From Gnetum montanum (lineage: Eukaryota; Streptophyta; Gnetopsida; Gnetales; Gnetaceae), in the NCBI GenBank assembly GCA_015680685.1, contig MNCI01004106.1:79218-139763 (forward strand): a DNA stretch of 60,546 nucleotides, written 5' to 3'. Each line of letters begins with the position of its first letter. The first letter of the stretch is position 1. The translations under genes and the position numbers were made by a program. Of this stretch, positions 1 through 12,100 are shown one piece after another. Under the pieces are notes generated by a model that made no database searches, was not told where the DNA came from, and worked only from the letters and a program-made list of their open reading frames with translations.

Positions 1-2
1 AA

Positions 3-671
3 CATGAACCCTTGGACATGGCCTTAGAAAGATATTATGCACTGTTAAACAACTGTCCAGGCCATGGGTTTTTCAAGGAAAGGCTAATGTACCATATCAT
101 TGATGGGCTACGTAATGAAAGAAGAGAGACCTTAGGAACGTATGCCCAAGGTCAACTATACCAACTACGAACCCATCAAATACAAGAGCTTATTAAGAGG
201 GTAGAAAAAGAGGAAGGAGAATTAGCTAGATGGGAGAGTGTTGAAAAACATCAATGGGACCAAAATTTCAACTTAACAAAGGTCCATGGTCATAACAAGG
301 AGAGATCAACAAATCTCACGATGGAAACATCATCTTTGCCAATACAACAATCATTAGAGGAAGCCGAGGAAAAGATCAATAAGATGTTGGAATGGATGAA
401 TCAAAAGTGTGGAGTATATATCAACATCATTGGAGATAGAGTTTTGACAACTAAAGAAGCAGGAAAAAATAGTAGACATTTGGAAAGAAGGAATAAAGGG
501 AATAAGTGCTCAACTACCAATCCTATGTATGAATGCAACATATGCCTGTACGATCACCCCAAGGGTCAATGCCCAATCTTGTTGTCACATTTATATGAGC
601 ATTGGGGAAACACATTACATCCAGACTTCGTACAAAGATACTGTGTTCGATCACAGTGGCAACAATCCTAG
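3..671 (+). pseudogene. gag-like protein, Athila type, open at left edge
   Basis: An open frame of about 220 codons runs in from the window edge, so the true start is missing. The beginning reads ALERYYALLNNCPGHG followed by HIIDGLRNE, which matches the W/LERY...CP-HG...F/I-x-GL pattern of plant Ty3/gypsy (Athila-type) gag capsid proteins. The middle is charged and helical. Near residue 175 there is a CCHC-like knuckle, CNICLYDHPKGQC (C-x2-C-x3-H-x4-C), expected to bind RNA. The frame ends at a TAG at 669, but a Pro/Gln-rich tail typical of such gags can be followed with stops in shifted frames to about 1200. Known role of the family: coat protein of the virus-like particle. This copy is broken. 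Confidence 0.6.
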
Positions 672-2814
672 TCATGGGGGAATCCATCCTTAGACTAGAG
701 GCACCCTTCATATTATCCGAATCCAAATGCTTATCATGTTCAACACCTTGTTTCTTCAACTAGGCCAACATACTCTATCTCACCACAATACCATTCTCCA
801 TAATACTATCAACCCATGCCTCTAACACAACCACCACCTTATGCACATTATATTCCTCCTAACTTTCAACATTCTTATCCTTTCCCTCCTTCCACAATGC
901 CACCAACTATTCCTAAGGTGTTTGTGCCATAGCAACAACCCACTAACAACACTTGTGCTACTGCTACTAACAGCAGTGAAAAGCCTCCTCAACATCAAAG
1001 GCGTCCTTTCTTTAAACACGGCCATAGGAAGGGACAACAAAATTCCAAGGCCACTACACCTTCCAACCCAGCACAGGTCCAACCTTGTGGTGCATCCTTA
1101 CCTTCAAACCCAATGCCTCATGTAACTTCATCAGGCCACCAACTAACACTCCAACAACCATATGACCTAATGAACACAACCATGGGAGGCATCATTCTAA
1201 TCCTTGCATACCATCTAACGGTCACCAACATCATAGTGGGTCAACTCGTTATCCGGGAACTACATCGTATAAAGTGCCCCACTATGCTTATTACAATCAA
1301 GTGTGTGAACCCCAAGGGGATAAGTATAGACCAATTTCAATACTTCCAACATGCAAGGATCCTTATCTTTCATTTATTAATCCTTGCCATACTCAACTGA
1401 TTGGTTATGGCCCCATTTCAATAACAAGTAGGATTAATAAATATTTTTCATTTTCTTCAATTTTACAACTTTTTGTTTTCCAGTTCTTCATTTTTCAACT
1501 TTTTGTTTTATCTTTTTGTGTGTTTGTATTTTTATGCTTTTGTAAGTAATCTCATCTATGAATAAAACACTCATGTGGATTATTAGTTGAGGTGTGTTCT
1601 ATGTTATTAAGTCATAAGTAATCAATTATTTGGAACAGTGAGCCCACTACACCCACTCATCCACTCTATAAATAAGAGGTTCTGTTCGAGGGTAAAGTGA
1701 TATTCTTGAAATTTCTAAACTTAAAATTAATTTTGTGTTCATTGTACCCCAAATGAAGAAGGATGGATCAAGAGGGAATGATTAGGGTGTGACATTAAGG
1801 GGACTTGTAAATTCTCTTTGGTGACGTTTGTGAGAGTTATCATGTAATGTGGTTGTACTAAGATCCTTGTAGATCTAATGAAAAATGGGAGTAAGAGTAA
1901 TCAAAAGGGCACTCAAAAATCAAACACTATTCTAGGGGGTTCCACTAGAAAGACATGCACTCATGCCTGAAGGTTGGCGGCTTCTCTGGATTTAGTAAAG
2001 TGAAAGAAAAAAAAAGAGAGAAAAGGAAAAAAAAAGGAAGTGCCATAAAACAAAAATCACTCCTCCCTTGTACTAAATCCCAAGTGATCGTATGCCTTGT
2101 TGTTATGGTACTCTCATAGTGGCTCATCATAGGATGAAACAATGCGATGTCACTGATTCGAAGGATGGACTTGGTCCTGATCTTGGAATGACGAGTTAAT
2201 GACACGTTAATCATGCTTTTCACGCAGGATTCATTGTGCCCTGGGTCAGTTACCTCATGTCCCAATCTCTACGATCCCTTTCTATAGTTCATCTCATCTC
2301 ACTGTTCATGTAATTGTTGCTTGTGTCCCATGTAGCATAGAATTTTCATCTCATTCTAGTGATAATTACATTTGTGTGTTTTATGAAGTGAGTGTGGATT
2401 ACATTTAACCCTTCTAGTGCCCACGGACACTTTAAGTGTGGTTACACAAGGGCATAATAGGTTGAAACCGGCTTTGGGGAGGACCCACTTGTGTAATTTT
2501 TTGTAATCTTCACTAATTCTCTAGTTCAAACACATAATTTCTTACCCTCAGCTTAATTTTTTATATTTTTCTTTCCCTATTCTTATCCCTCTATCATTTA
2601 AACATTTTAATGTACCATTACATTCCCTTTTCTTCATAACTGCCAAATTTTTAATTGCTAAATTCACATCTTTATCATTACGAGTGCCTCTGGAATTAAT
2701 GAAATTACCTTAGGATATCTTAATACTTGTCAATGTCCTCAATTTACACCATTAATTTCAAGAATATCATTAAAAATTTGGTATTTTTCATGTGTCCCAC
2801 ATCACTGGGGACGA
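672..2814 (+). other. degenerate gag tail, then stretch without recognisable gene
   Basis: From 672 to about 1200 the sequence still encodes Pro/Gln/Tyr-rich peptide in shifted frames and looks like the decayed gag C-terminus. From 1430 to 1550 it becomes T-rich and pyrimidine-rich. A TATA-like box TATAAATAA lies at 1667-1675, so an additional promoter or an unrecognised solo LTR is possible. From 1700 to 2800 I see no gene, no pol motif and no clear repeat. Confidence 0.4.
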
Positions 2815-2900
2815 GATATCGTGTACGCGATATCACGTCCCACATGACATCGCGTACGCGATGTACCTTACGCAATATCACATCCTATTTTCCTATAAAT
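2815..2900 (+). promoter_or_regulatory. palindrome cluster plus TATA box upstream of the long ORF
   Basis: A near-palindrome of the form GATATCG..CGATATC lies at 2815-2834, a perfect 18-bp palindrome ACATCGCGTACGCGATGT at 2847-2864, and a decayed half-copy at 2870-2882. A TATA box (TATAAAT) follows at 2894-2900, about 30 bp past the last full palindrome. The same arrangement recurs in the LTR at 6326-6450, while sequence downstream of the two TATA boxes differs. This looks like an internal promoter for the ORF at 3372, with the palindromes as protein-binding sites. Function is inferred; the palindromes are seen directly. Confidence 0.55.
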
Positions 2901-3371
2901 AGGACACCCCCACCACAACATGTAGCATCATTTTTCCATTTACATGAGGGGAGTTTTTGAAATTTTTCTCTACGACTTGCAATTGCGCGACCCTCACTTT
3001 TTCACTCATATCTTGCTCACTGGTGCTCCGATTTTAATTCCATTTGAACCTACTTAAACCCGGAGTGTTCAGTTCAGTTGTGGGGGAGAGACACTTGCCG
3101 AAAAGTGCCCAAATTTTTTGAAATTTATCATCGTCCAAAGGACATCAATTAGGGTAATTAACACTAACACTTAGAAAAAATTTTGCCAAAAATCATATGA
3201 CCTTAGGTACACCAGGAGATTTAAATGAAATCCACCTAAGTCATAGGACCCATTATTATAATTTTTGGGCACGATCACATGATAACATAAGATCTTTAAT
3301 TAAAGGAATGTAGTAAGGTATAACTTGAATTTGAAAACAACCTTACTAACGTTTGGCCCGTGTGATTGTAG
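2901..3371 (+). other. leader between internal promoter and long ORF, with possible splice acceptor
   Basis: No ORF is visible. The stretch ends in TGTGATTGTAG directly before ATGGCTCCG, which fits a plant intron acceptor. The leader may therefore contain an intron that joins an upstream exon to the ORF. No donor could be fixed. Confidence 0.3.
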
Positions 3372-6145
3372 ATGGCTCCGAAACGTGCACAGCAAGGGGG
3401 TCCTGTTCAAGGTGGAGCAAAACAACCTCAGAGAGGTGAAAGACAGGTCCCTACCAAACAACATGCAGAACAGGAGGTGTAATCATTTAGCATCCATCAA
3501 GAAGAACCTCCTACCAGACGGTATGAGCAGGTAGAAAGAGGAGCTACTGTTGCGCCTGAATTGGGACAACAACTCATGTTGTCCCCGGAGTGTGTTTAGG
3601 CTATCCATGAGAATTCCACATTTGCTACTGTGATCGTGGAGCTAAACTTTGAATCTTTTACAAAGTTCACTCCTGAGGCTGTTAGGGATCACCTCAAGGG
3701 ATCTCCCTTATGGCCTGTCCTTTCTAAGTGCGGTGCCTAGTACTTAGGTGAAATGTACCAGTTCTGGCACAATAAGGAGCAAGGCACCACGGTTAACATT
3801 TGTGGTGTGGCAGTAGACTTTTCTATGCAGGCAATTTCAGAAGTGTTAAACCTTCCAAATTCAGGACCCCATGTTGCTCGGTTATCTACCTGATCAGACC
3901 CTGATGTGCGAAAGGATTGGTTAGAGAAGGCTTATGGCAGAGATAAAGCTTTTGGTGAGCTGATGACGAAAGAGTGGGTTTATTTCAAAATTGAAACCTA
4001 TCACCTCTTCCCCACAAAAGATTTGAAAAGAATATCAATGTATGCGGCAAGAGGATGTGCAGTGTTGATGGGAAAGGTTAATGCTAACCTACCCCATCTA
4101 TATTTGACGGAGATCCTAAGGCGATTCAAAGAATGAAAGTTAGGGAAGATGGCGTTGCTTTTTTCCTACCTTATCAAAAAACTGTGCCAACGAGCTGGTA
4201 TTCGGGGATACACAAATGACGTCCTCCGAAAAGCCCAGAACACTTCTTATGTTGAGTTATTAAAGGCACAAGCTCCAAGAAAGAGCACTGGCGAAGAGCT
4301 AAGACCAGATGAAGAAGAAGAATAGATGAATGGATCACCTGCAACTCAACTTGTAGGACCCAGTCAACCCCTAGCCATAGGTCCTAGCCAACAACAAGAA
4401 GCAGGACCCAGCACAGGCCAGGATCAGCCATCGTCGCCACAAGACTACAGACCATCGATGAGCCATCTTAGGGCCATCACCGAGATGGTTAGTTGGGGAA
4501 GTTGTGATGATGCAAACCTCTTCCACATCATCGATGATGCCGACCAGCCTACTATTTCATTAGATCGTACAAGGAGAAAATTATCAATTCAAACAGGAGG
4601 AGGGAAAAGCAGATGGTCACAACAGATCTCAGGAAACGTGGCATCTTGTCAAGTGCAGTTAGAGACTGGTGAAGGGGCCACTGTGATGGTCATGCAACAC
4701 CAGGATGCTGTGGGAGCTACTGAAGTGGTCACTAATCATATCAAAGAATTTTTCAATGTACCTGTTGTGCCACTGTCAGATCTTTCAGGAGCACGTGATG
4801 CTCAAACTCTTGTTGGAAACTTAATGACTCCTGCGAAACATGAGGATGAACTTGACAGATTGCTTCAAGTAGGACAAGTAATGATGTCTCTGTTTGACAT
4901 CCCCCAGGATGTAACAACAATTCAATCAGACCTCATTTCCACAAAGGGGAAGCTAGTCATATCCGAAGTAAGGGCTGAGCATGCTGAAGCTGAAGTGTAG
5001 AAACTACAAGAGTAGCTCGTAGCCTTACAAGTAGCATAGTAGGATCCTTTGTAATTCGTTCCCGCAGACTAGCTAGACAACTTTAGAATGGAGTAACTCA
5101 CAAAGTTGATCGCAGAAAATAAGAAGGTGGTAGAAGAAAAGGAGACGACCACTTGGAATGCCTCCGCAACATAAGCATAAACTCATGCGTGTCTTAAGAC
5201 ACTCAAGGCCTTAGAAGAAGAGAATAAGCAGTTGGTTGCAGATAACCTTCGGTTGAATTTTGTGGAGAAACAAAAGAATATTCTCAATGAACACTTTCAT
5301 CAGTTATGAGAACAGTTCATTCGGGTCAACCAAGATGTAAGCCATTTAGCCAGAGAAAATCAAACCCTCTCAATGGAGGAGGTACACACTATTTGCCAAA
5401 AATTAGCCATCAAGATGAGCGCATGGCAAAATGAGGCTAAACAACACGAGAAGCTAAAGGAGCATTTCCGTGATCAGGTGGGAATGTACAAGAAAATCCT
5501 AGAGAAGGAGATCCATATGGCCAAGGCTCAAATCAAAAAAATTAGTGCTCAACACATTGATTGGAGGGCCATATTTCCCACCAAGCGAAAGTTAAGAACT
5601 AGGACATGCAGATTCAAGACTTGACCAAATACATGGAGTTGGCAAACCTTAGATATGCCAACCTGGCCATGTTAACAACAAGATTCCTGAGGTTAGAGCT
5701 CGAGCAGCAGGTAGCTACCGCCCACATCAAATATGAAGTAGAATTTTTAGAGCGTAAGAAGCTGGCTGAGAAACTAGATGTCGCAAATTTTGAACTTGTG
5801 GTGGTAAAAGAAAGCTACTAGGGATAGAAAGATGTTGCAACCGACTTGGCTCAATGGCTAATAGACCTTCATGAATACAAAGATAAAGCTAGAGCCTATG
5901 AAGAGGAACGATGGGTGTTCGTAGCATGGTATGTCAAATCCAATCAGATGTTTCCACAACTACCCTATCTGTGGGAAGTGCCAACTCCATCAAACATTGA
6001 AACATCAGCATGGATGGCACAAGATCTTCGGACCGAAGAGGAGAAGCTCCAGGCCATACTTCAACGCCATCAAGCTTCAAAACCTGGAGCACACAACAAA
6101 GGGAAAGCACCCATGGAGGAGCCACCGCCACCTAGAACTACATGA
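3372..6145 (+). pseudogene. long ORF: plant-transposon-protein-like domain plus coiled coil, decayed
   Basis: Starting at ATGGCTCCG, one reading frame can be followed for about 740 codons, and a second (shift near 5600) to the TGA after PPPPRTT at 6145. I count about 18 in-frame stops: roughly ten TAG, five TAA and three TGA, nearly all explained by CAG, CAA or CGA with C changed to T. The N-terminal part (residues 70-270) contains VDFSMQAISEVLNLP, then KEWVYFKI..HLFPT and AARGCAVLMGKVNANLP. This pattern resembles the 'putative plant transposon protein' domain found beside Athila-like elements. The second half is Gln/Glu/Lys-rich heptad-like sequence, probably coiled coil. Its place just before the purine tract and 3' LTR matches the extra (env-position) ORF of Athila elements. 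Domain assignment is by eye. Confidence 0.55.
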
Positions 6146-6288
6146 GTTCCATTTTTTTTTTGTGTTGTGTCTTCCCACACTGCGGCATTAGTGCATTTCT
6201 TTTTCCAGTTAATAATCCCATACCTATCCACTGCGTAATCAATGAAGCTTGTTCTTCTTGTAACTTGAGGACAAGTTTTTATTCAGTC

Positions 6289-6297
6289 ATGGGGGTA
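6289..6297 (+). other. polypurine-like tract before 3' LTR of element 1
   Basis: The tract ATGGGGGTA abuts the LTR start TGATGAG and follows CTTGAGGACAAG, a phrase often seen just before the 3' LTR in plant gypsy elements. It would prime plus-strand DNA synthesis. Confidence 0.6.
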
Positions 6298-7243
6298 TGA
6301 TGAGATATGATTCGCATAGGCTGTGATATTGCATATGCAATATTGTGTCTGCCGTGATATCGCATCCCCTGCGATATTGCGTATGCGATATCACGTCTTT
6401 CCTACGATATCACGTACACGATATCGCAGTCCGCTACCATATCTATAAATAAGACATGGCTCTCCCTTGTTTGGCATAGATAGAATAGAAGTAGCGAAGC
6501 TCTGGCAGTTTGACCACTCAAGAGATAGATTATTTTTTCCCGTGTCTTCCCGCAGTGTGGTGAATGTAATTGTACGGTGTCTTATTTGAGTGTGATGTAC
6601 TTGGACATGCACATGACCGGCAATAAAGATCGAGATTACTTCATCATTGCAGCAGTCACATTGTTTATTTGTTTATTTATTTAATGTTATTTACTGTCTT
6701 CTCTCTCACACTTAAACTCCTAGAATGCGGTGTGAGTACGACTTGATTATGAGCATCTAAGTATGTGTATGGTTAGTCAAAGAATCGGTTACTCATCGCA
6801 ATGTGAAATGAGTATGACTTGATCTTGAGCATTTAAGTGTGACTACTTGGTAGCCCAGTGGTGTACCTAGGATTTGCGCTTGGTAATCCCAGTGGTAGTC
6901 ATGCATGAGGTCCAAGATGTGTACGGTTGATCAAGGAATCGGTTGCTTGTCGCACTTAGGCTAGATTAGATTCTCTTACCCTTTTCCTCCTAGCTTAGCT
7001 TAGTTAATATTATTTTCCATTGCCTTCAGGAGTAGCATAGATTAGAAAACATATCATACACCTCATCTAGACTAAACCATACATGAAAAATATACAATAT
7101 TAGTCCAGGTGGGAAGACAGCGAACTGCAACCTAAGGATAACTGTCTAGGTGCCACAACTAGTCCGTCTGCGGAGTTTGACCAGATCACACGTGTTACGC
7201 TCATTTCGTATGATTGAGTGTAGGGGTACCTCGCCACTCATCA
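6298..7243 (+). repeat. 3' LTR of element 1 (946 bp)
   Basis: The LTR begins TGATGAG and ends CTCATCA. The last roughly 150 bp, read in reverse, reappear at 58957-59110, including a shared phrase of more than 20 bases around GGCGAGGTACCCCTACACTC. This confirms that 7243 is a true LTR end. The upstream part holds the palindrome/TATA promoter; repeated phrases such as GAGTATGACTTGAT occur twice in the middle (about 6730-6830). Confidence 0.8.
6326..6450 (+). promoter_or_regulatory. LTR promoter: three palindromes and TATA box
   Basis: A perfect 18-bp palindrome ATATTGCATATGCAATAT is at 6326-6343, a near-palindrome at 6373-6392 (GATATTGCGTATGCGATATC), and another at 6405-6426 (CGATATCACGTAC..GATATCG). 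TATAAAT follows at 6444-6450. All three share a GATATYGC-n-GCRATATC core with the cluster at 2815-2864. They probably bind a dimeric factor upstream of the LTR start site. Confidence 0.65.
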
Positions 7244-9640
7244 TACGGCTTTGATTTTGCCTGAGCACACTAACCATATGCCATCATAGAACTATCAACA
7301 TAATGTATTATTGCTTATGATAACATACTATTTTGATCATTTATATACAATGTCCTTTTGAGTCGTAGTTAGGCCTTATGAAGGCTCATCATGCATAAGG
7401 TAAAACTTAATATCATCATACCACTCCTTTATAGGAGCAACATGAACTGCAACTACATAGTTGTCTTCAGTGTCTTGTGTGATGGGAATAATACAGTTCA
7501 TAGTTAAGAAGGGAAAATTGTTAAACATATCTGTTAGCACATTGAGGGCTAGCTTCGCTATGGCATTAACTATGGTGTTCTCATTTTTGGGTATGTGTTG
7601 GATATCAATGTTTGTAAATTGTTGCATTAGTTTCTTTCCTAAGTCATAGTACAGTTGCAAATGTTTGACTTTACATGCATAAACCTTGGTTACTTGGTTG
7701 ACCATAATTTGTGAATCACCCTTGATCTTTAGGCATTTTATTCCTAGGTCATGAGCTACCATCATTTCCTTGATTAAACCCTTGTACTTTGATACATTGT
7801 TAGTACATGAAAATTCAAAATAGTAAGCAAAGGGTTGGATTTCACCAGATGGGAATGTTATGATGGAACTAGCACTGACCCTATGGGAAATCAAAGATCT
7901 ATCAAAGTACATGATTGCCTCATAACCCTTGGGTTGATTTTTCTGTTGGGAAATTCAAGGTCAATGGTTGCATGGTCTTCTACCCATGAAATAGTGATTT
8001 GTGTGACTATAGCTTGACCTTTTGTTGAGGCTTAGGAGATGTAATGTAGGTCAAACTTGGTTGTTATGGCTTTCTAACGAGCTATACAAATACCTTCATA
8101 GATATTTATAGTGATGGCTCTAAGCATGTTGTATTTGCAAATGACATTGACTTGGCTTCTAAAGAGGTAGTGGTACCACTTCATCAATGAGAAGACTAGG
8201 GCTAGACAATGCTTCTCTATTTCAGTGTATTAGGTATCATTAACAACTAATGCATGGATTAAGTAGTATACAGGTAACTCTACTCCATCATCTCACTTTT
8301 GACAAAGTAGAGAGGCATTAGACATGTCAGAGATAACAAGGTAGATGTAAAAAGATTTATCCTCTTGTAGAGGATAGACCATTGGTAGTTGGACCAACTC
8401 TTGCTTAAGGTTTTCAAAGGCTTCTTAGCATTGAGCCATCCACTCATAGTAAAATCCTTTCTTAAGGAAGTGTTGCATGGGTTGTAACTTATTTATAACC
8501 CTAGTGATAAACCTATGGATAAATTGTAATCTTCCTTGCCAAGTTGGATATGGCCTTACCCTTATTAGGATCAACATGTATTCTTTCTTCTGATATTACA
8601 AAGTTGAGAATCTTACCAGTTTTGATGCTAAAAACATACTTCTTAGTGTTAATCCTAAGCTCATATTTAAGACATTAGTTTAACATGAGGTCAAGATCAT
8701 GTGTATGATCATTGGCCACTTTGGACTTAATGGCTATATCTTCTATGTGATCATTGAGCAAACCTAGCATATAGTCACTAAAGATATACATCATAGCTCT
8801 TTGGTATGTTGCTCTTAAGTTATTTAGGTCAAAGGGCATCATAGTGTAACAAAATGTATTGTAAGGGGTCATGAAGGTTTTACTAAGTTGATATTCTAGG
8901 TTAATCCTAATTTTGTTGTATCTTAAGAATCCATTCGTAAAGGAAAATAAGGCATGTCTAGTTGTAGTGTCGATAAGTTAATCAATACCAGGAAAAGGGA
9001 AATTTTCTTTGATAATAGCCTTATTTAGGTCTTAGAAATCAATGCAAATATGTGTACTTCCATTTTTCTTAGGGACTACCACTATGTTGGACACCCATTT
9101 TGCATAATCAACAACTCTGATGAAACTAGCTTGGTATAGTTTTGTGATTTTCTCACAAATTGGTAGGGCCAAATTAGGTCTAATCTTACAAACTTCTTGT
9201 TTGATTGGTCTAATTCTAGGATTGAGCATGATGTTATGTTACAATAATCATGGGTTAAGACCTCACATATCCTCATATGACCAGGCAAAGACCTTAATGT
9301 TATCTCGTAGGGCTTTGGTGATATCTTGAAACTATTGAGGTTCCAATTTTTTATCCTTACCACTATGTGTCATGATAGGAACCTCAACTAGAGGGTCTTT
9401 GGTAATGTCACTAGCTTCTAAGTCAAGGTTTTTGACTAGGTTTGTAGGTCATTATAGAGTTTTCTATAGAAAAGATATGTAATCGACGAGACTCTTAGGT
9501 TCAAGATCTTGGCAATTAGGATTGATACACCATTCAACATCACCATTGGGCACATTTAGGCTCAATGGTAAAGTGCTTTGCTTCCAGGTGTCCATACTCC
9601 AATCTTGTATATCAACCATAAGCACATTAAGTGGTAATTG
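7244..9640 (-). pseudogene. element 5 pol: RT, RNase H and start of integrase, decayed
   Basis: On the minus strand from 9640 downward: an RT N-terminal part (LALPICEKITKLYQASFIRV, then DYAKWVSNIVVVPKKNGS), the fingers/palm part, and the active-site region reading NDHIEDIAIKS at about 8730, where the usual YVDD is HIED. A connection region with many stops follows. RNase H (7912-7520) reads MYFDRS..., with CTNNVSKYKGLI and the characteristic KGDSQIMVNQV. The frame then enters VHVAPIKEWYDDIKFYLM, the linker to integrase, and is cut at 7243. The changed active site and stops make this copy inactive. It is closest in the window to the pol of elements 3 and 4. Confidence 0.8.
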
Positions 9641-10300
9641 GGTAAAAATGAGTAAATAATGCCAAAATGATATAAAATACCTTACAGTTATGCAACAACA
9701 TGCTATTTCATGGTTGAACAATGTGCAAGCAATGTCAACAAAGGCTATAAGAGGTAGATGAAGATAAATAAGATGGAACAAAGGCCAGATATGGTCAAAT
9801 AAAGGTCAAGAAAGGTCAAAGAAAGTTGAAGAATAATGAAAGTATGAAAAATAAGGTCAAACATGGTCAAATACAGTTACATTTTTGCTATTTTTAGGCC
9901 TTAGCAGGCCATGTTGCTAGTTTAAGGCCTTAGCAGGCCATAGTTGCATGGTGTCAAATGATGGTCAAGAATGGTTAAAATCCATCACCTAACACCAATA
10001 AAAGCCTAATAAAGGTAAATAGAGGCCATAATAGAAAAATGAGGTTGACATGGTGAAATTGAAGTTATGTAGAAATTGAATGAGATGAATTGATAGTAAT
10101 AAAGGCCAAAAATGCATAACAAGGTAAAAATAAGTCAAAACATCATTAAACATGGTTAAGTCAATTGAGGTGAAAAAAGTCGATGAAATAAGAAAAATAA
10201 TGGTTGAAAGGGTTATATTTTGCTAGTTCTAGGCCTTAGTAGGTGATGGTATAAGGCTACAGGTTTGAGAGGGAAGTTTAAGCATCTGATGAGGTCATTT
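9641..10300 (-). other. RT-proximal side of intron-like block, element 5
   Basis: There is no gene. The sequence is rich in AAGGTCAA / AATGGTCAA phrases. At 9888-9942 it holds two copies of the dispersed motif (+ strand reading GCTAGTTTAAGGCCTTAGCA), in the position seen in elements 3 (36750-36830) and 4 (52591-52640). Confidence 0.5.
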
Positions 10301-10339
10301 CAGGGTAAAATTAACACTTTTCTTGTGAGTATACTGGGC

Positions 10340-12100
10340 TCTACTAGTGACTACATTGGCCTAGCATAGTCGTGCATGCTCCAATGTAGTTAGTATTGAT
10401 GGGTAGTTTCCCAAGTTCAATATGATCATTTTTGAACTTCTAATGGTCCACATAGTTGGCGTAGTGGATTGGGATTGAAGATATGTGCATTTTATCTTTG
10501 TTTTCACCTTCTAGAAGCTGAAAATGATGTTTCCATTGGTGACTACATTGGGCCAATGTAGTCAAGGTAGATTCCAATGCAGATACATGGAAGAGACAAA
10601 TTCATGGGGTTTTAGGATTCAAATTAGTGTTGCATCAACTTCCTAGGGAAGCGTAGGCTCTTAGAAGATTTGAATTGACTATTTTGAGGTTGAAATGAGT
10701 AAATAAAAGTGATTTCTATGGTATTTTCCACTATGCTATATTGGGCCAGCGTAGTCATGCATGGCTTTAGCATAGTTAAGAGGAATTTTGTGTTTTTATG
10801 ATGGAAAATGTGTGAGATTGTAGTTGGGTGAAGTTGAATAGGATTTTGGACTTCATAGTGAAGTTTTGGGCTATTCAAAGTGGTATGATGCTAGTCAACC
10901 TTACCAAAAAACATGACTACATTGAGCTAGCATAGTCATAACTTGCTTCCATGTAGTTAGAGTAAGGCTTGAGCTTTTCATGGTCAAATTTCCAAGTCCC
11001 AATGTTTCAGGCTTCTTGAATTAGATTTTATGCCATTTTGGATAATGAGATGTTAATCTAACTATCCCAATATGATGATGACACTTGGCCTATGTTGGGC
11101 TAGCATAGTCATAGGTTCCTTCGTCATAGTCATGCATAAATCTTGATTCCAGGTGAGTTTCCATGACCAATCAACCATGCTCATGGATTTCCAGAATTAC
11201 TGGTGCTCCTAGCTATGGTTTTGGCATTAAAATTATCAGTTCTAGTGGTTACTTGGATCATGGAGAAGCAATATACCTCTTGACTACATTATGTCAATGT
11301 AGTCTAGCCTCTCCTTAGCATAGTTGAGAGGTTTGGAATGAAACATGATGGATTTTGGCCTGATTTCCAAGGTTTCCTTTTGGTCCTAATAGGCTCCAAT
11401 AGGGTTCTAGGATTTTTGGTAAGTCAATTTAACTTGTTCATGATTTATTTTGAACTCTTACATATGGACTATGATTGGCTCCACTAGTGACTATGCTTAC
11501 CTAGCATAGGCATGAAATCCTTAGTATAGTTAGCATTGGAATATATATTTTGGGTGGATTTTGGCTCCATTGGTTGATAGTCTATAGTCATCAAGAGTCT
11601 TGGTAAGGTGTGGAGATTATAGGATGTTAATTTGAGGACTTATTATTATTCCCATGATTAATCCCATTTGGCTACATTGTGACCATGTTGGGCTAGCGTA
11701 GTCATAGGCCCCCTTTAACATAGTCATAGATTTTGACTAATTTGTAACACCCTTTGGTGAGTTTCATGGGTTTTTGGAGTTGTTGGGAGCTCTGGCTAGG
11801 TTTGGGAACATGGCATGGATGTTTTGTTATTATATGGAAGCTTGGTGAATGGGAAAAATATTATTCCATTCTTGACTATGTTGGGCCAGTGTAGTCATCC
11901 ACAAGAACTAGTATGTGATGTGATTTAAAGCTATTCTGATGCTTGGTGACTCCTAACCTTAACACCGAACTTCTAATCTTGATCACAAGATATCATGAGT
12001 TGAAGCACAATGTTGATGGGCTGCTAGAAGGTGGTAGAAAACATGATATTCCATTTGATTATGCTGGCCCAGTGTAGTTAGGCTCTAAGTTAGTGTAATC
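10340..12100. repeat. about 190-bp degenerate tandem array with palindromic core (element 5)
   Basis: A core close to GACTATGCTGGGCTAGCATAGTC (given in parts: GACTA..TTGGG..TAGCATAGTC) recurs at about 10349, 10541, 10729, 10914, 11086, 11281, 11488, 11681, 11875 and 12057. Spacing is 172-207 bp, mean about 190. Each core is an imperfect inverted repeat. Units are strongly diverged between cores. Element 4 has the collinear array at 53059-54830. Confidence 0.75.

Larger units (their letters stand above)
1..7243 (+). mobile_element. Element 1: Athila-like LTR retrotransposon, 5' end outside window
   Basis: The right boundary is clear: a G-rich tract runs into TGATGAG at 6298, and a 946-bp LTR ends in CTCATCA at 7243, so the LTR ends are 7-bp inverted repeats. 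Immediately right of 7243 the minus-strand pol of element 5 resumes, so element 1 inserted there; the candidate target duplication is TACGG (7244-7248), its left partner lying outside the window. Inside are a gag remnant, a promoter-like palindrome block and a long broken ORF. No protease, RT or integrase is visible between gag and the 3' ORF, so the copy is non-autonomous or deleted. The stretch 1 to about 2780 could instead belong to a different flanking element, because no 5' LTR is seen here. Confidence 0.7.

Noticed and set aside
822-1125. Open frames on both strands over the Pro-rich region
   Set aside because: They are shadow frames of the decayed gag tail; no independent support.
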